The notes below the pieces were generated by a model. That model was not told the origin of the DNA. It saw only the letters and a program-made list of their open reading frames with translations, and did not search any database. Source: Plantago elongata (lineage: Eukaryota > Streptophyta > Magnoliopsida > Lamiales > Plantaginaceae). Taken from it: a stretch of 30,806 bases of DNA. The first letter of the stretch is position 1; every line of letters starts with the position of its first letter. The DNA lies in the NCBI GenBank assembly GCA_036897095.1, contig JAYMSP010001565.1, positions 1 through 30,806 on the forward strand, given 5' to 3'. The position numbers were made by a program, and so were the translations under genes. This document shows, in pieces, positions 19,741-30,520 of this stretch.

Positions 19741-21464
19741 ATCTGTTAGGGTTCTGGGTCTCCATTTGAAATGGTCTCTAATCGAGGTGTTGCTCTTTCT
19801 TTTTATCTTTTGTCATTTTCTAATTCTAAAAGGTTTTGGAGTTGTATTGCTAGTTATTTTTTTGTAGTGTGTTACAATGTTAATTTCGTTTAATTTTGTA
19901 AGAACAATTTATTCTTGGGATTGTAATGCAAAATTATTTGGGTTTTTGCAAAAAAAAAATCTGGATTGATTTTTAATTTGTTTGGGTTAATTTGGTGAAT
20001 GATAGAACATAGAAGTCAATCTAATCTATTAAAAATACTGATCAACATATGTGTAGTAAGTTTGCAAAGTTAATTACAATACACATAGAGGCAATTAATT
20101 AAACAAAATAGATGTATGTTTCCGGCGTAGATATTTGGGGTTACGAAATCAGTTCATTTCCAAGAAGCATATGGAATATTTTAAACAAATGGCCCTAATT
20201 AATTTGAGATGAGGGAATATATGAAGGGTATGTTTGGTAAAATTCGTCCTAGTCATCTGCAGCTAGAATTGTCACTTGGGAAAACTGTGAGGTCTGTGAA
20301 AGTCCAATTTCCAGATTTCACACAGTGTTCAGGCAATGTGTTATCATGCGTTGGTCCATTTCGATTCTGGCCCATTTAACCAGAGCCAACTCAATAAGCA
20401 CTAGTTATTTATAGTTGGGTATCTCACATGCCGGTATCATATCAAAGTTTTAATTACACAAATACAGTTTGAATTATTCACTCATGAATAATGAGTCATG
20501 AGTTATGATAATATGAAAACTAAATACTATTTGTTAGTATTTTTGATCAATCACCATAAGACTTATCTTTAGTATAAAAAGTTGATTAGTAATCTTAGTT
20601 CACTTGAACATTATAAAAGAAAAAATCATTTAGTATGTTAACTAAGTTAGTCTAGTTAAACATGTAATATGATTATTAGGTCTCTGAAAATAATTTTATA
20701 TTTTGAGAAGGCCATGAAGAAGAATACTAGCAATGGATTGTTATCGTAGATTTGAAGACTGGAGATTGTACAAGTTTGATGAAGACATAAGGTTTAGTCT
20801 CTTCAGATAGACTATGTCCAGAAAGCATATTGTATAGTGCAAATATTACACATAACAAGTATATGAATATATGACATTATCGAGTCAAGTAACATGTTAG
20901 GTTTCAGAAAGGCTCATGTGTCCGTTGAGACCACATGACAAGAAATAGTACAGTGCATTAATTACACAGGTTGAAAAGTCGATCAATGCATAGTCCTCTC
21001 TGAAAATGAGAAAGGGACTTCTGAGTACTCATTTCGAGAGATCAACGGATTGAATTTTGAGAAGGTCTAACATATACTATTCAAACGACTCTCAAATTCA
21101 TCTATAAATATGACTACTTAGAAGCTGGGAAATACACACACGAACTACGCTCATATCAACTATCAAGCAAGTATTCTCTCAAGCATTCATACTACCATTC
21201 TCAAAGCTTACTGTTGCGACTAAAGCTTGGAGAATCACTAGTAGTTCTAAGTGTCCTGAACCTATAACAAGAGATTGTTATTCATGAAAGAGTTGAACTT
21301 TCAAATACCCTTTCTAAAGCTCATTCTCTAGAACGGATACCAATTACTTGGGTCAGTAAGGAGAACCTAACATATACTGAACAAGTATATCAAGTAGTGT
21401 AATCTCTTCAAGCCTCTGAAAACATAGCTGAAAATTTATAAGAGAAGCTTACCTGACAATCGAC
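19741..21464. other. Unassigned DNA with LTR-like features
   Basis: No gene is seen. The first 900 bases are AT-rich with no recognised motif. From about 20640 it looks like LTR or leader sequence: a TATA element (CTATAAATATG, about 21101-21111) is followed by CA- and CT-rich sequence like the transcribed part of a copia LTR. It shares the 16-mer TAGGTTTCAGAAAGGC (20898-20913) with the LTR at 21598 (21679-21694). I cannot set element ends. Confidence 0.35.
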
Positions 21465-21597
21465 ATATAACCAACAACATCAAGACGTGGAGTACATGAA
21501 GTACTTGGTTTGGGAAATCAAGGAAAAGCTCAAAGGTTATCTTGAGTACAAGAATTACTTAGCTCGAGGAGCTAGGGAAAAACTCAGGGGGAACATT
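21465..21597 (+). pseudogene. Short C-terminal ORF remnant running into a polypurine tract
   Basis: A frame of about 43 codons reads VEYMKYLVWEIKEKL, EYKNYLARGAREKLRGNI and stops at about 21600. The last codons overlap CTCAGGGGGAACA, which looks like a copia polypurine tract, and a TG LTR start follows. It is probably the last piece of an internal ORF of the element whose 3' LTR starts here. The family is not identified. Confidence 0.4.
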
Positions 21598-21970
21598 TGA
21601 TTGGGAACCATTTATTTGTAGGAATCTTAGAATATGATTTATTGTAAGGTGAACTCAATTGTCTATTCTAGTGAATTATAGGTTTCAGAAAGGCCGAGTG
21701 GATTTGTTGGAGCCTTACGCCACCTCCAGATACCACTATAAACTGCTGTGTTATTTACAATATTGTACTTACATTCCAGCATCAAGCACGTACACACACA
21801 TTATAATGCAAAGCACAATCACATTTATCTATCGTTTAAGTCTTCCGCTCTCTATTTCTAAGTATCATAAACCTCACAGTTTCTGAGAAAGACTGTTTCT
21901 CGATAAAAGTTTGAAATGACTATTCATCTCCACCCTCTAGTCTTTTCCTTTTTCGTTATCTCGACCACCA
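21598..21970 (+). repeat. Copia-type LTR, about 373 bases
   Basis: The start at TGATTGGG (about 21598) is inferred from the polypurine-like tract just before it. The end, TCGACCACCA at 21970, is fixed by the primer-binding site that follows. It contains a TATA-like CTATAAAC (about 21732-21739). Its last 157 bases have a clear inverted homolog at 30650-30806. Confidence 0.7.
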
Positions 21971-21972
21971 AG

Positions 21973-21984
21973 TGGTATCAGAGC
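21973..21984 (+). promoter_or_regulatory. Primer-binding site, initiator-Met tRNA type
   Basis: TGGTATCAGAGC is a perfect match to the usual copia/gypsy primer site, two bases after the LTR end. Confidence 0.9.
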
Positions 21985-22426
21985 AGGAGGTTCCCAAGCC
22001 TTCTGCATTGAACCTCGATCTCTCAGATAGGTAAAGGTTTTCGTCACTTTTCAAGGACATTTTAATTGTGTGTTAAGTGGGCATGTATGTCTCTGAGTGA
22101 TGCTTCGATTCTTAAAAAGAGACTAGTAGTCCTAAACGTATGCCTCGTCCGCAAAATAGTGCCTCTTAGACGTCCAACTAACTCCTATCTGAGGTACAAA
22201 GTTAAAGGGTGTCATAATACACAATGCCCGGGTCAAGTAATTTCAATCAATAGATTTTCACACAATTCAGCACATGCATATAAAATCACAGCATGGATTT
22301 CACGAACAATTTTCAGCACATGTTAGCTCACTCAAACATATGTTGCGGCCACTAATATACGTCCGGTGGCCCACAGAGGTCTACGGCATATTCATTGATC
22401 AAAGGAATCAATCACGAGTACTCGGT

Positions 22427-22575
22427 GTCACATGGACAATATCACGTCACACAGATGGCGTCCCACAGACAATATCCCGTCATAAAGACGGCGTCACAGG
22501 GACAGCATCCCACAGACAATCTCACGTAGACAGTATCACGTCGTAAAGACGTCGTCACAAAGACAAAACACAACA
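22427..22575. repeat. 33-bp degenerate tandem repeat
   Basis: Units start at GTCACATGGACAATATCACG (22427), at GTCCCACAGACAATATCCCG (22460), and at GTCACAGGG (22493), the last expanded to 61 bases by an internal duplication. A partial unit starts at 22554. The first two units are each 33 bases. Confidence 0.75.
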
Positions 22576-22689
22576 TATATGAGAGCTACCATTTATCCAT
22601 GCTTTTTATAAAACGTTTCACACACGTCACATGCATCATAAATCATCTTTCCGGGATACGCACATAACTTGATCCTCAGTGAATAAAAG

Positions 22690-22725
22690 AATATTATATC
22701 AAGTCCCGTCGCTTGATATAATATT
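22690..22725. repeat. Perfect 14-bp inverted repeat (hairpin)
   Basis: AATATTATATCAAG at 22690-22703 and its exact reverse complement at 22712-22725 are separated by eight bases (TCCCGTCG). Confidence 0.95.
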
Positions 22726-23964
22726 AAAAATTATTAACTAACATATATAAAACAGTTATTTCCACAAAAACCACTAAAGCAAGGTATTATGAAGATTCGA
22801 CCCCTACTTGGTTTGGATGTTTCTTTGTTCTCGAACCTGAATCCTAGACCTCACGCACAACAGAACCACTACTCACAATCAGGCCAGAAAAGCAGTAAAC
22901 AACCAAGATGCAATCCAGCAGTGCATATGCATCAGACACAGACCCAAGGTACATATACATGACGCAGTCCAGATGCAACAACACACATCATACAGTCGAG
23001 ATGAATAGACAAACCGAGTCCAAACACCAACTTTTGTAAAGCAGCCAATAACTGTCGAGCTCGCACATAACCATGTCAATTTAGAACAAAGCTAGTATAT
23101 AAGAAGTGTGGTCAATGCAATGTCATGGCCAGCCGCTTGCTCTTATTTGTCTTATCCCTACAATGGCATGCCTAATCACGTTAAGAACTCCCATTAAGAT
23201 TAACAAAAGGATACTTTGGGTGCTAGCCTAACAATGTATTATTATCAAGATGATTATAGATATTGCACATGTCTTGCTAACATAGTAAACCACAATTAAC
23301 CTACGGAGGGAACAACCTTCCACGATTCAAACAAATATACATTTTGGATTTCAACACCCACCAAGTGCCTTAACAGAAACAACTTCATTGTCACCAGGTC
23401 GCAAACTGAATATTCAACATGTATGTCTCTTCCGTACTTCCAAAATATCCTCACACCTCATTCTAACTACGAGTGCACATTGATCATATCATAAGAAACC
23501 CTTTATATGATACAGTTACCCAATATATCCTTCTCTTTTCGACATATCTCAACATTCAATTATAACTTACTATATCCTATGAGGAGCTAACTAGTAAGCA
23601 GTAAGCACAAGTGCACCACACAATCATCAGCATTACGAACCAAACTAAATATCCACTCACATTATCATCACCTCCTACTCCGAACGCACATGAACTAACT
23701 ACTAACAAACATTCAATTCGATTTAAGAACACGCAATTGAACACAACCCAAATTCTCAGATACACAGTCAACTAATTCAATTCAAAGCAGCAACTGGAGG
23801 TAGGAAAACAACCACTACTACTAGCATAAATCGACTAAAGGGCAGACCCGACGAAATCAAACGGGTAACAAGTAATTAACTCAGTTTCCCATCCCAAATC
23901 GAAAAGGAAAGAAGAGGCGTACCGAACAATTCAAAAAAGCGAATTGAAGAGAGGCGGCAGTGGT

Positions 23965-24064
23965 GGTGGCAGAAACCGAGTGGTGGATGGTGGAGACTAA
24001 GCGGATCGGGCGATGGTGGCAGGGATCGAGCGGTGGTTGGTGGAGCTTGAGCGAATCGGGCGGT
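23965..24064. repeat. 50-bp tandem duplication in G-rich block
   Basis: Two 50-base units (23965-24014 and 24015-24064), each starting GGTGGCAG and ending GGGCG plus two bases, differ at about ten positions. They lie in a strongly strand-biased G-rich block, about 23950-24240, which is C-rich on the LTR sense strand. Confidence 0.8.
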
Positions 24065-24566
24065 TGTGGCGGGGAGACTCCGGTGTCACGATGAAGCGAG
24101 GTGATGCGGTGGGGGAGGGTGAGATTATGGTGGAGATGAAGCGACGGAGAGGGAATCGGCCGGTGGTGATGGTGGCGGTGGCGATCGGAGGTAGAGTCGT
24201 CAGTGATGGGTAATAACGGTGATTGTGAAGGGAGAAGAAGACAATAAGTAGAAGATGAAGGCAGTCGGTTGATAAACTGACTCTCCCATTTTCCGCTTTT
24301 TATTCCTTTAATTATTTCCCTTCCTCATGTTAATCTTGTTCCTCGGGCTGATTAACTCGTATCTTTTCCGATAATCTATTTAATTATCCAATTTAGTAGT
24401 TTTACTCGACATATTAATTTAATTTGAATCCTAAATCGACTCAATTCTAGATTTATCTTAATGTTAATTCACCTAAACTCGTTGGCGAACTAACCATTTA
24501 CTAATTCGTCAAGAACTATAATCGAAAATATTATTAAAATATTATGCTCGGATCCCGGTCATTACA

Positions 24567-25624
24567 TCGACTTATCATCGAGTTCAACATTGTAGGTTGA
24601 AAACATAATGAATGAAGCTGCTAATGAAAAAGAATCTGAAACACTGCCAGATAAATCTAAAACTGCTCCTGAAACTGAATCTGAACCTCAGACACACTCT
24701 CTGGATAAGGAGAGATCCCGCACCTAGGATTCGAAGAGATCATCCCAACACTCAAGTGATTGGTACCTCAAGTGGAAGGACTCTGAGAAGTAATACTAGA
24801 AAGAACTACAAGGAAACAGTCAGGTATGCTACACTATGCCAATCTGTAAGTTCTTCTTGCTTTGTCTCTCTTACTGAACCAAAGAATATGAAGGAAGCAG
24901 ATTACTGGATTGAATCCATGCAAAATGAACTTCACCAATTCAAAACTAATTAAATTTGGACCTTAGTTCCCAGATCTCTTGATATCAATGTCATAGGTAC
25001 TAAGTGGATTTTCAAAAATAAAAGTGATGAAATGGTGTTTTTATCATGAATAAGGCTATATTAGTTGCTCAAGGCTATACTCAAGTTGAAGGTGTGGATT
25101 TTGATGAAACCTTTTCTCCTGTTGCTAGATTTGAATTCATTAGACTCCTTTTAGCTATTGCTTGTTGTTTAAAAATTAAACTTCAACAAATGGATGTTAA
25201 AGGTGCCTTTTTAAATGTATACATTGATAAAGAAGTTTATGTTGAGCAACCTAAAGATTTTGAAGATCCCAAACATCTTGATCATATTTTCAGACAAAGA
25301 AAAGATTTGTATGGTCTTAAGCAAGCCCCTCATGCTTGGTATGCTCAGCTAACTGAAATCCTGGTTGATTTTGGTTTCAAAAAGGGAGATGGTGATCAAA
25401 CCTTGTTCATCATAAGAGAAGGAAAAGATATTTGCATTGCTCAAATCTACGTAGATGATATAGCTTTTGGTTCAACTAATACTACCATGGTAGATCAATT
25501 TGTTCAAGCTATGACAGGTACATTTGAAATGAATATGATTGGAGAGCTAAGTTTCTTCCTTGGATTCCTAATTTAGCAAAGCCAGGATGGTCTGTTTCTA
25601 TCTCAGGAAAAATATGCTAAGAAT
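24567..25624 (+). pseudogene. Copia (SIRE/Maximus-like) linker and reverse transcriptase
   Basis: This is the 3' part of a Ty1/copia pol. It starts in the Lys/Glu-rich linker after integrase (RIRRDHPNTQVIG, then GRTLRSN), followed by CFVSLTEPKNMKEADYWIESM and LHQFKTN. After a TAA at about 24951 it reads WTLVPRSLDINVIGTKWIF. A frameshift near 25040 leads to AILVAQGYTQVEGVDFDETFSPVARFE, MDVKGAFLN, DLYGLKQAPHAWY and the intact YVDD box (about 25451-25462). A TAG at 25574-25576 ends the open stretch, but homology runs on. The SLTEPKN and LVPRP-type motifs suggest the SIRE lineage. Gag, protease and integrase are absent; the copy is cut off at the adjoining gypsy LTR. Confidence 0.88.
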
Positions 25625-26386
25625 TTGATCAAAAAGTTTAGATTGGACAGTGCAAAACCCTGCAGCACTCATATGGCTACTGCTCTTAAACTCAGCAAGT
25701 TCAATGTTGGGAAAGATGTTGACCCAACATTGTACAGATCAATGATTGGAAGCCTTATGTACCTCTCTGCCACCAGACCAGATATCATGTTCTCAGTTTT
25801 TGTTTATTCCAAGTATCAACCCAACCCTAAAATCCCTCGCCTGACTGTTGTAAAGAGAATTCTGAAGTATGTGTCAGGAACTGTTAATCTGGGATTATGG
25901 TTTGCATATGATACAAACACTAATCTAGTGGGATTTAGTGATTTTGATTGGGCTAGTGATCTTGATGATAGGAAATCTATTAGTGGAGGTTGTTTTTATC
26001 TTGGTCCTAATTTTGTGTCTAGGTATGGAAAGAAACAGAAATGTGTATCACTCTCTACTGCTAAATCTGAATATGTAGCAGCTAGGAGTAGTGTGTCTCA
26101 ACTCATTTGGTTGAAAAACATCCTTCATGATTATGGTCTTGAAAGTGATACCCTCTTGATGTTCAGTGACAACCTTAGTGTCATTCATATATTTAAGAAC
26201 CCCGTTCAACATTCACGCAATAAACACATTGAAATTAGGCATCATTTTCTAAGAGACATAGTCAATAAGCAAGTCATTGACATAGAGCATATAGAAACCA
26301 CAAATCAGCTAGCAGATATCTTTACCAAGCCACTGGATAAAGAGAGGTTCAGTCTAAGAAGGTCTCTTGGTATGTGCACTCTCTGA
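25625..26386 (+). pseudogene. Copia RT C-terminus and RNase H
   Basis: This stretch of 253 codons is open and little damaged. It starts in the RT thumb region (PCSTHMATALKLSK, DPTLYRSMIGSLMYLSATRPDI). RNase H follows: GFSDFDWASDLDDRKSISGG (catalytic Asp), STAKSEYVAA (catalytic Glu kept), FSDNLSVIHI (Asp), NPVQHSRNKHIEIRHHFLRD and LADIFTKPLD. It ends RSLGMCTL at 26386. All RNase H catalytic positions I can judge are present. It is labelled pseudogene because the upstream part of pol is lost. Confidence 0.88.
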
Positions 26387-27590
26387 TTTGAATTATTAAC
26401 TGCAATGTTAACTTAACATCACGGTCAACATTGGTAGTCTGTCTTTTAGTGATTCTATTTTAAATTTTCTTTCTACGTGTTTTGTTCTTTGTGCTCTTGT
26501 ATTGATTGTGTCTCTTCTCAGTTTGAAAGTTCAGGGTGGTGATGCTTAGGGTTTGAAAGTATACTTGAAATCAAGGTTGGAGGAAATTGAGTTTCTTGGG
26601 TGTATGATCTATGAAAGACTCATTGATGCTTGTTTATGGATTTTTTACTCCTCTGCCTTGATTCACATTTGATGTTGCCCCCTTTGTTGTGTATGATTGT
26701 GGTTGTGCACTGGAACTACTAGATACATACTATTTTTATACTGGAGTGTGTGGGATTACGACTGCCCGCATTAGGTGTGATAGTTTCCTTGAGGTAGTTT
26801 CTATAAAGGTGAGACAGATAATGTGCATGCATTGGGATACTGGGGTGTATGGAGTTTCGGCTGCCTACGTTCAGTCCTAAATGCACACATATTTTACTGA
26901 AAGAGTTTGTGATACCATTGAGGTGTATGGGACTCCGGTTGCCTGCATTTAATGTGTGTCCTACTCATTGTGCAATAAAAATAAAAATAAAAAAATAAAA
27001 TACCATATTCTATTGTTTTATTTTATTTCTATAGGGTAACGACAGTTGTGGTTCATGTTGCATTCTATCCAACTTTATCTTGCCTCCAGCATCAGTGGTG
27101 TTAATCGGGTCTACATTTCTTGGGGCTTAGTGATTGGCTGATTTACATAAGAGTGGTCTGATCTTTCGATGTTGTCATCATTGTTGGGCTAACATTCTGG
27201 TCAACATTATCTGGACTTGTTGCATACTTGGTGCACTTATCTGAAAAATTATTCGTGCTTTTTCTCTTATATGATTTGTACATTGTTTTGGGTTTGAGGG
27301 GGAGTCAGTATCCTCTGCATGGGGATGTGCTTTCTTGTTATTGCGTATCTTGTCACATCTTTAGATTGAATCAATTTAGTGTGAAAATCAGCCCATTAAC
27401 CACTAGCCCACTAACCCATCTGTCACGTGCCTGCTTCTACCCACTTCTCCACAAAAAGTTGTAGTAAAAATCTCCTTATCTATCTCCTTCTCACTACAGT
27501 GTCTTTTCGTCTTCACTCCAAAAACTTCACTGTTGTTTCTCTCCCGCCCAAACAACTGTCAACATCATCTCTCAACATTCTCAAACAACT
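26387..27590. other. Spacer between copia RNase H and extra ORF
   Basis: No convincing coding frame. It carries a three-copy diverged repeat (26742-26958), an A-rich (AAAAT)n-like run at about 26976-27003, and a CT-rich leader-like stretch (about 27425-27590) just before the extra ORF's ATG. Confidence 0.5.
26742..26958. repeat. Three-copy diverged direct repeat
   Basis: Three cores of about 39 bases start at 26742, 26841 and 26919, each of the pattern TGgrGTGTrTGGgr....CGrCTGCCyrCaTT. The spacing is about 99 and 78 bases, with unrelated sequence between the cores. Confidence 0.65.
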
Positions 27591-29564
27591 ATGTCTAATC
27601 CACCAAGGCAGCCCAAAGTGCTTCTCAAAATCTCCAAATCGGGTATATCATCAACCTCTTCGAGCAGAGACTCCAGAATTTGTGATTCCGGTTGAGGAGA
27701 TAGGTGCGGCATTTGAATAAGAGACCAAAACCCCCTCACCTGTTCAATCGAAACCTTCATCTCCACATCAACCCGAAATTGTTGTGTTAACTCTGACTCT
27801 TCATCTTCTTGCTCATCACAAGTTGCTGCTGAAAATCTCGCCAATTTTGGCTTTGATAGGATGGATGACGTCACAAGCCCAATGAGCACTGATGAAAAAG
27901 CTTTTGACAATACAGATTCTCCTAACAACTCTTCACCACCGACTTCGAATGAAGAACAGGGAGAAATTCCATCTGAAGAGGTTAGGAAAACTGGAAAGGG
28001 CAAAGTGAGTCAAGCTGATGAAACTGAAACTGCTGAAGAGCACCTTGGGAACTCAAACTAGAGAAAGAGAGGAAAACATGGAGGAAGAAGACGATGATGC
28101 TGACTCAATCTCTACTAAAGAGAGTATGTTTGATACTGAAGATGATTATACTGGTATATCATTGAGGGAAGCGACTCTGGAAGTGACCAAGTTCCTATGG
28201 ATATTGACAGTGATGATGAGTCAACATCCCCAGCAGTTTCTGGAAACCCTAATGTGGAATCTTTGGATAATACAGAAGAATATGAGGGTGTGGAATCATC
28301 TGAGGATTTTGATGAAGATTCAATGGATGTTGAAGAATTCAATTCTCAGCATGAAGAATAGAACCCAGCACAAAATGCTCATGTTGCTGAAATTAACTCT
28401 GATTGGGAAGGAGACGCACAAGACTTCTTCTTTTAGGCCCAGGTAAATGTTGATAAATACCTATCTCTAGAAATTAGACCAGTTGATATTGAAAGATTCA
28501 TTGATGAAGAGTCCATTAAGGCATATAACCTGATTGAATTCTTGAAGAGTAGAAATCTCTATTATGCAGTTACCCTATATGAACCTTTTGTACCTTATGC
28601 AATAAGGGAATTCTATGCTCATTTGTCTGTAATTTTTGATAAAGTTGAAGGAGGAAAATACCATTGTGTTTACATGAGAGGAGAGTTGTTCTTGATAGAT
28701 GCTAAGGATATCAATGTTGTGCTGTATAGGGATCGAGTAGAAGTAGAAACCCCTATTACTGTAACATATGATGAGATTGCTAGAGAACTTACTCTTGGGA
28801 AATTGCAAGCATGGCCAGTTGTAGTTCTAGGACTTGAAATACTGCTCTTCCTTGGTATCTGTCTTGGCAAGGATCTGTCTATATAACTGGCTACCCACAT
28901 CCAACAACAACTTATTGAGCAAGGAGGCTGGAATGTTGCTCTACAGGATCAAAATTGGATACAATGTGAATCTGGGTGAAAGAATTCTCCAACACCTTGA
29001 AAAGTTCAAGAAAAGGGGCTCCAAGGGACATCTCATCCTTCATGCAACCTTGTTTGTTGTTCTGATGTTGCAAAATTTGATTATCAATGAAGGAGAAGTC
29101 CATCATAATGAATTTTAACTGATCTCAGTGAATTGGAAACTATTAGAAACTTCTAATAGAATTTGTGATCTTCCATGAGTAAATCCTGAAATGCCAGCTA
29201 TATGGAAGTGCTAGAAGAACCAACTGTTGTGGAAATACCTGAAGGACCAGTTGTTCCTGTAGAAGTGCCTAAGTCTTCAACTACTAGAACAACTGAAATT
29301 CAGACTGACAATGTTGTACCTAATGTTGTCACTAATGATGGGTCAACATCCCACCCCAGTGCTGACTTTCTTGCTGCAAGTACTTCAATTGACCAAAACA
29401 AGCTAATTATGGATCAAATCAGGATGTTGGAAGCTCAAAATGCTAGTCTGCAAGAACATATTAACAAGAATATGCAGTTTAAGAGTACCTTGGTGACTTT
29501 TCTTTCCTCACAAAAGGGGGAGATAAGACCACTTAAATGTTTGACCTATTTAAATTTCATTTGA
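27591..29564 (+). pseudogene. Extra ORF downstream of copia pol (plant transposon protein-like)
   Basis: The first ATG in good context is 27591 (MSNPPRQPKVLLKISKSG). The N-terminal half is Ser-rich and very acidic (28077-28360, e.g. MEEEDDDADSIS) and spread over all three frames. The central domain is better kept: EIRPVDIERFIDEESI, YEPFVPYAIREFYAHLS, YMRGELFLIDAKDINVVLY (about 28540-28884), then GYNVNLGERILQHL and HLILHATLFVVLMLQ (to 29115). This pattern resembles the 'putative plant transposon protein' family (Transposase_32-like) and fits the additional or env-like ORF position of SIRE elements. The end (29202-29540) has a Pro/Val-rich part and a predicted coiled coil (LIMDQIRMLEAQNASLQEHI). 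I see no clear signal peptide. It has many stops and frameshifts. Confidence 0.65.
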
Positions 29565-29774
29565 TTTTGAACAATGGTATGTAATATTCTGAATTTTGTT
29601 TTGTACTCTCCTTAGATGCTTATCTTGAATACTTGTTTGTGGTTTAGGGGGAGCTTATAAATTAAACTTATGAATTAAGGGGGATATTTGAACTGGTCAT
29701 GCTTGAACTGTGTGCTCTTGTTTGTTGCTTAATTCTTTCTATGGTTTTGTGATGAAAGACTAAGATTAAGGGGG
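29565..29774 (+). other. Polypurine-rich 3' untranslated region of copia element
   Basis: It contains repeated G-runs (AGGGGGAGC about 29647, AAGGGGGATA about 29678, AAGGGGGTGA at 29769). A similar run at about 29513 lies in the end of the extra ORF. The last, 29763-29774, abuts the LTR and is the likely polypurine tract. The others may be duplicates of it. Confidence 0.55.
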
Positions 29775-30520
29775 TGATTGAAAGTGAAAGTTGCACTTAA
29801 TGATAATCTTGTCTTTCTTAACAACTTCAATGTTCTTTGTTTTAATGTTTTGCTACAGCTGTGTCAACATTGCAGATAACATTGACTTGCTGGAAACTTG
29901 GAGTCGAAGAATCATGAAGATTAATTCACTGTCGACTCAAGAAAGAATTATGAAAGAATGTTTCAAGAAGAATGCAAGAAGGAAATAATCATTGAATAAA
30001 AGATTAAGGAAATTTCCTTCTAAATAAATATTGGAGAAAACAAGTACAAGGAAGTTCCCTTTGAAGAAATCCTTCTACACTTCGATAGAAGATATCAAAC
30101 ACTATATATACAGAAGAAATTCGACTGGAATGTTTGACACCTTTCATTGATCATCTCTAGAGATCTTTATTCATCCATAGGTTCTTGTTTTCTGCTACTC
30201 TTTGACATTGAATCAAGAAGAATTCTCAACTAGAATAGGACTTTCACTACACTTATTCTAGGACTAGTTTAGGTGTTGTATCGATCGCATGTGATTGATT
30301 TAAAGCACCGTTTTCATAATTCTCCTTTACTGTTTGTAGAAATTTTGCCTACGGCACCCGTAGTATATATTGTATATATTGGCTTGGTTTATAGAAGAAG
30401 ATTGATTATCCACTGCAGATTATTTTTCTAGTGTTGAAGACAATGTTGACTCTTCATCGTACTCAACATTGTCTATTGTTTCAGCGTTTAAGTACCAATC
30501 CCGATCCAACTGTTCTAACA
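29775..30520 (+). repeat. 3' LTR of the SIRE-like copia element
   Basis: It begins TGATTGAAAG just after the polypurine tract and ends TGTTCTAACA at 30520, where Tat RT homology starts. It is about 746 bases with imperfectly inverted ends. A TATA box (CACTATATATAC, about 30101-30112) and a 12-bp inverted repeat near the end (30438-30474) lie inside. An open frame within it is not a gene. The matching 5' LTR is not in the window. Confidence 0.65.

Larger units (their letters stand above)
22070..24566 (-). repeat. Long gypsy-type LTR (solo or truncated)
   Basis: The minus strand begins TGTAATGACCGGGATCCGAG at 24566, like the TGTAAGGACC start of the other gypsy LTR. AT-rich U3, an AATAAAAAG TATA-like box (about 24297-24305) and a long C/T-rich transcribed leader (about 24240-23950) follow. 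Further on lie AT-rich parts, a 14-bp hairpin (22690-22725) and a 33-bp tandem repeat (22427-22575). No primer site or internal genes are attached. The left boundary is uncertain, somewhere between 22060 and 22100. Open frames within it are not credible genes. Confidence 0.5.

Noticed and set aside
21973-21984. Possible tRNA gene remnant
   Set aside because: The match is to the 3' end of initiator Met-tRNA in primer-site orientation next to an LTR end. No cloverleaf surrounds it.
22427-22575. Possible CRISPR-like array
   Set aside because: Units abut without spacers and are degenerate, and the setting is a plant LTR.
24013-24213. Plus-strand frame rich in Gly, Val and Arg
   Set aside because: It arises from the G-rich leader of a minus-strand LTR and the 50-bp duplication. 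There is no domain.
22070-24566. 5' LTR of the copia element starting at 24567
   Set aside because: Its TG...CA polarity and TGTAATGACC start are gypsy-like and on the minus strand. No primer site joins it to the copia sequence.
27591-29564. Envelope glycoprotein
   Set aside because: The position fits the env-like ORF of SIRE elements, but I see no clear signal peptide, fusion peptide or furin-type site, and the central motifs look like a plant transposon protein.
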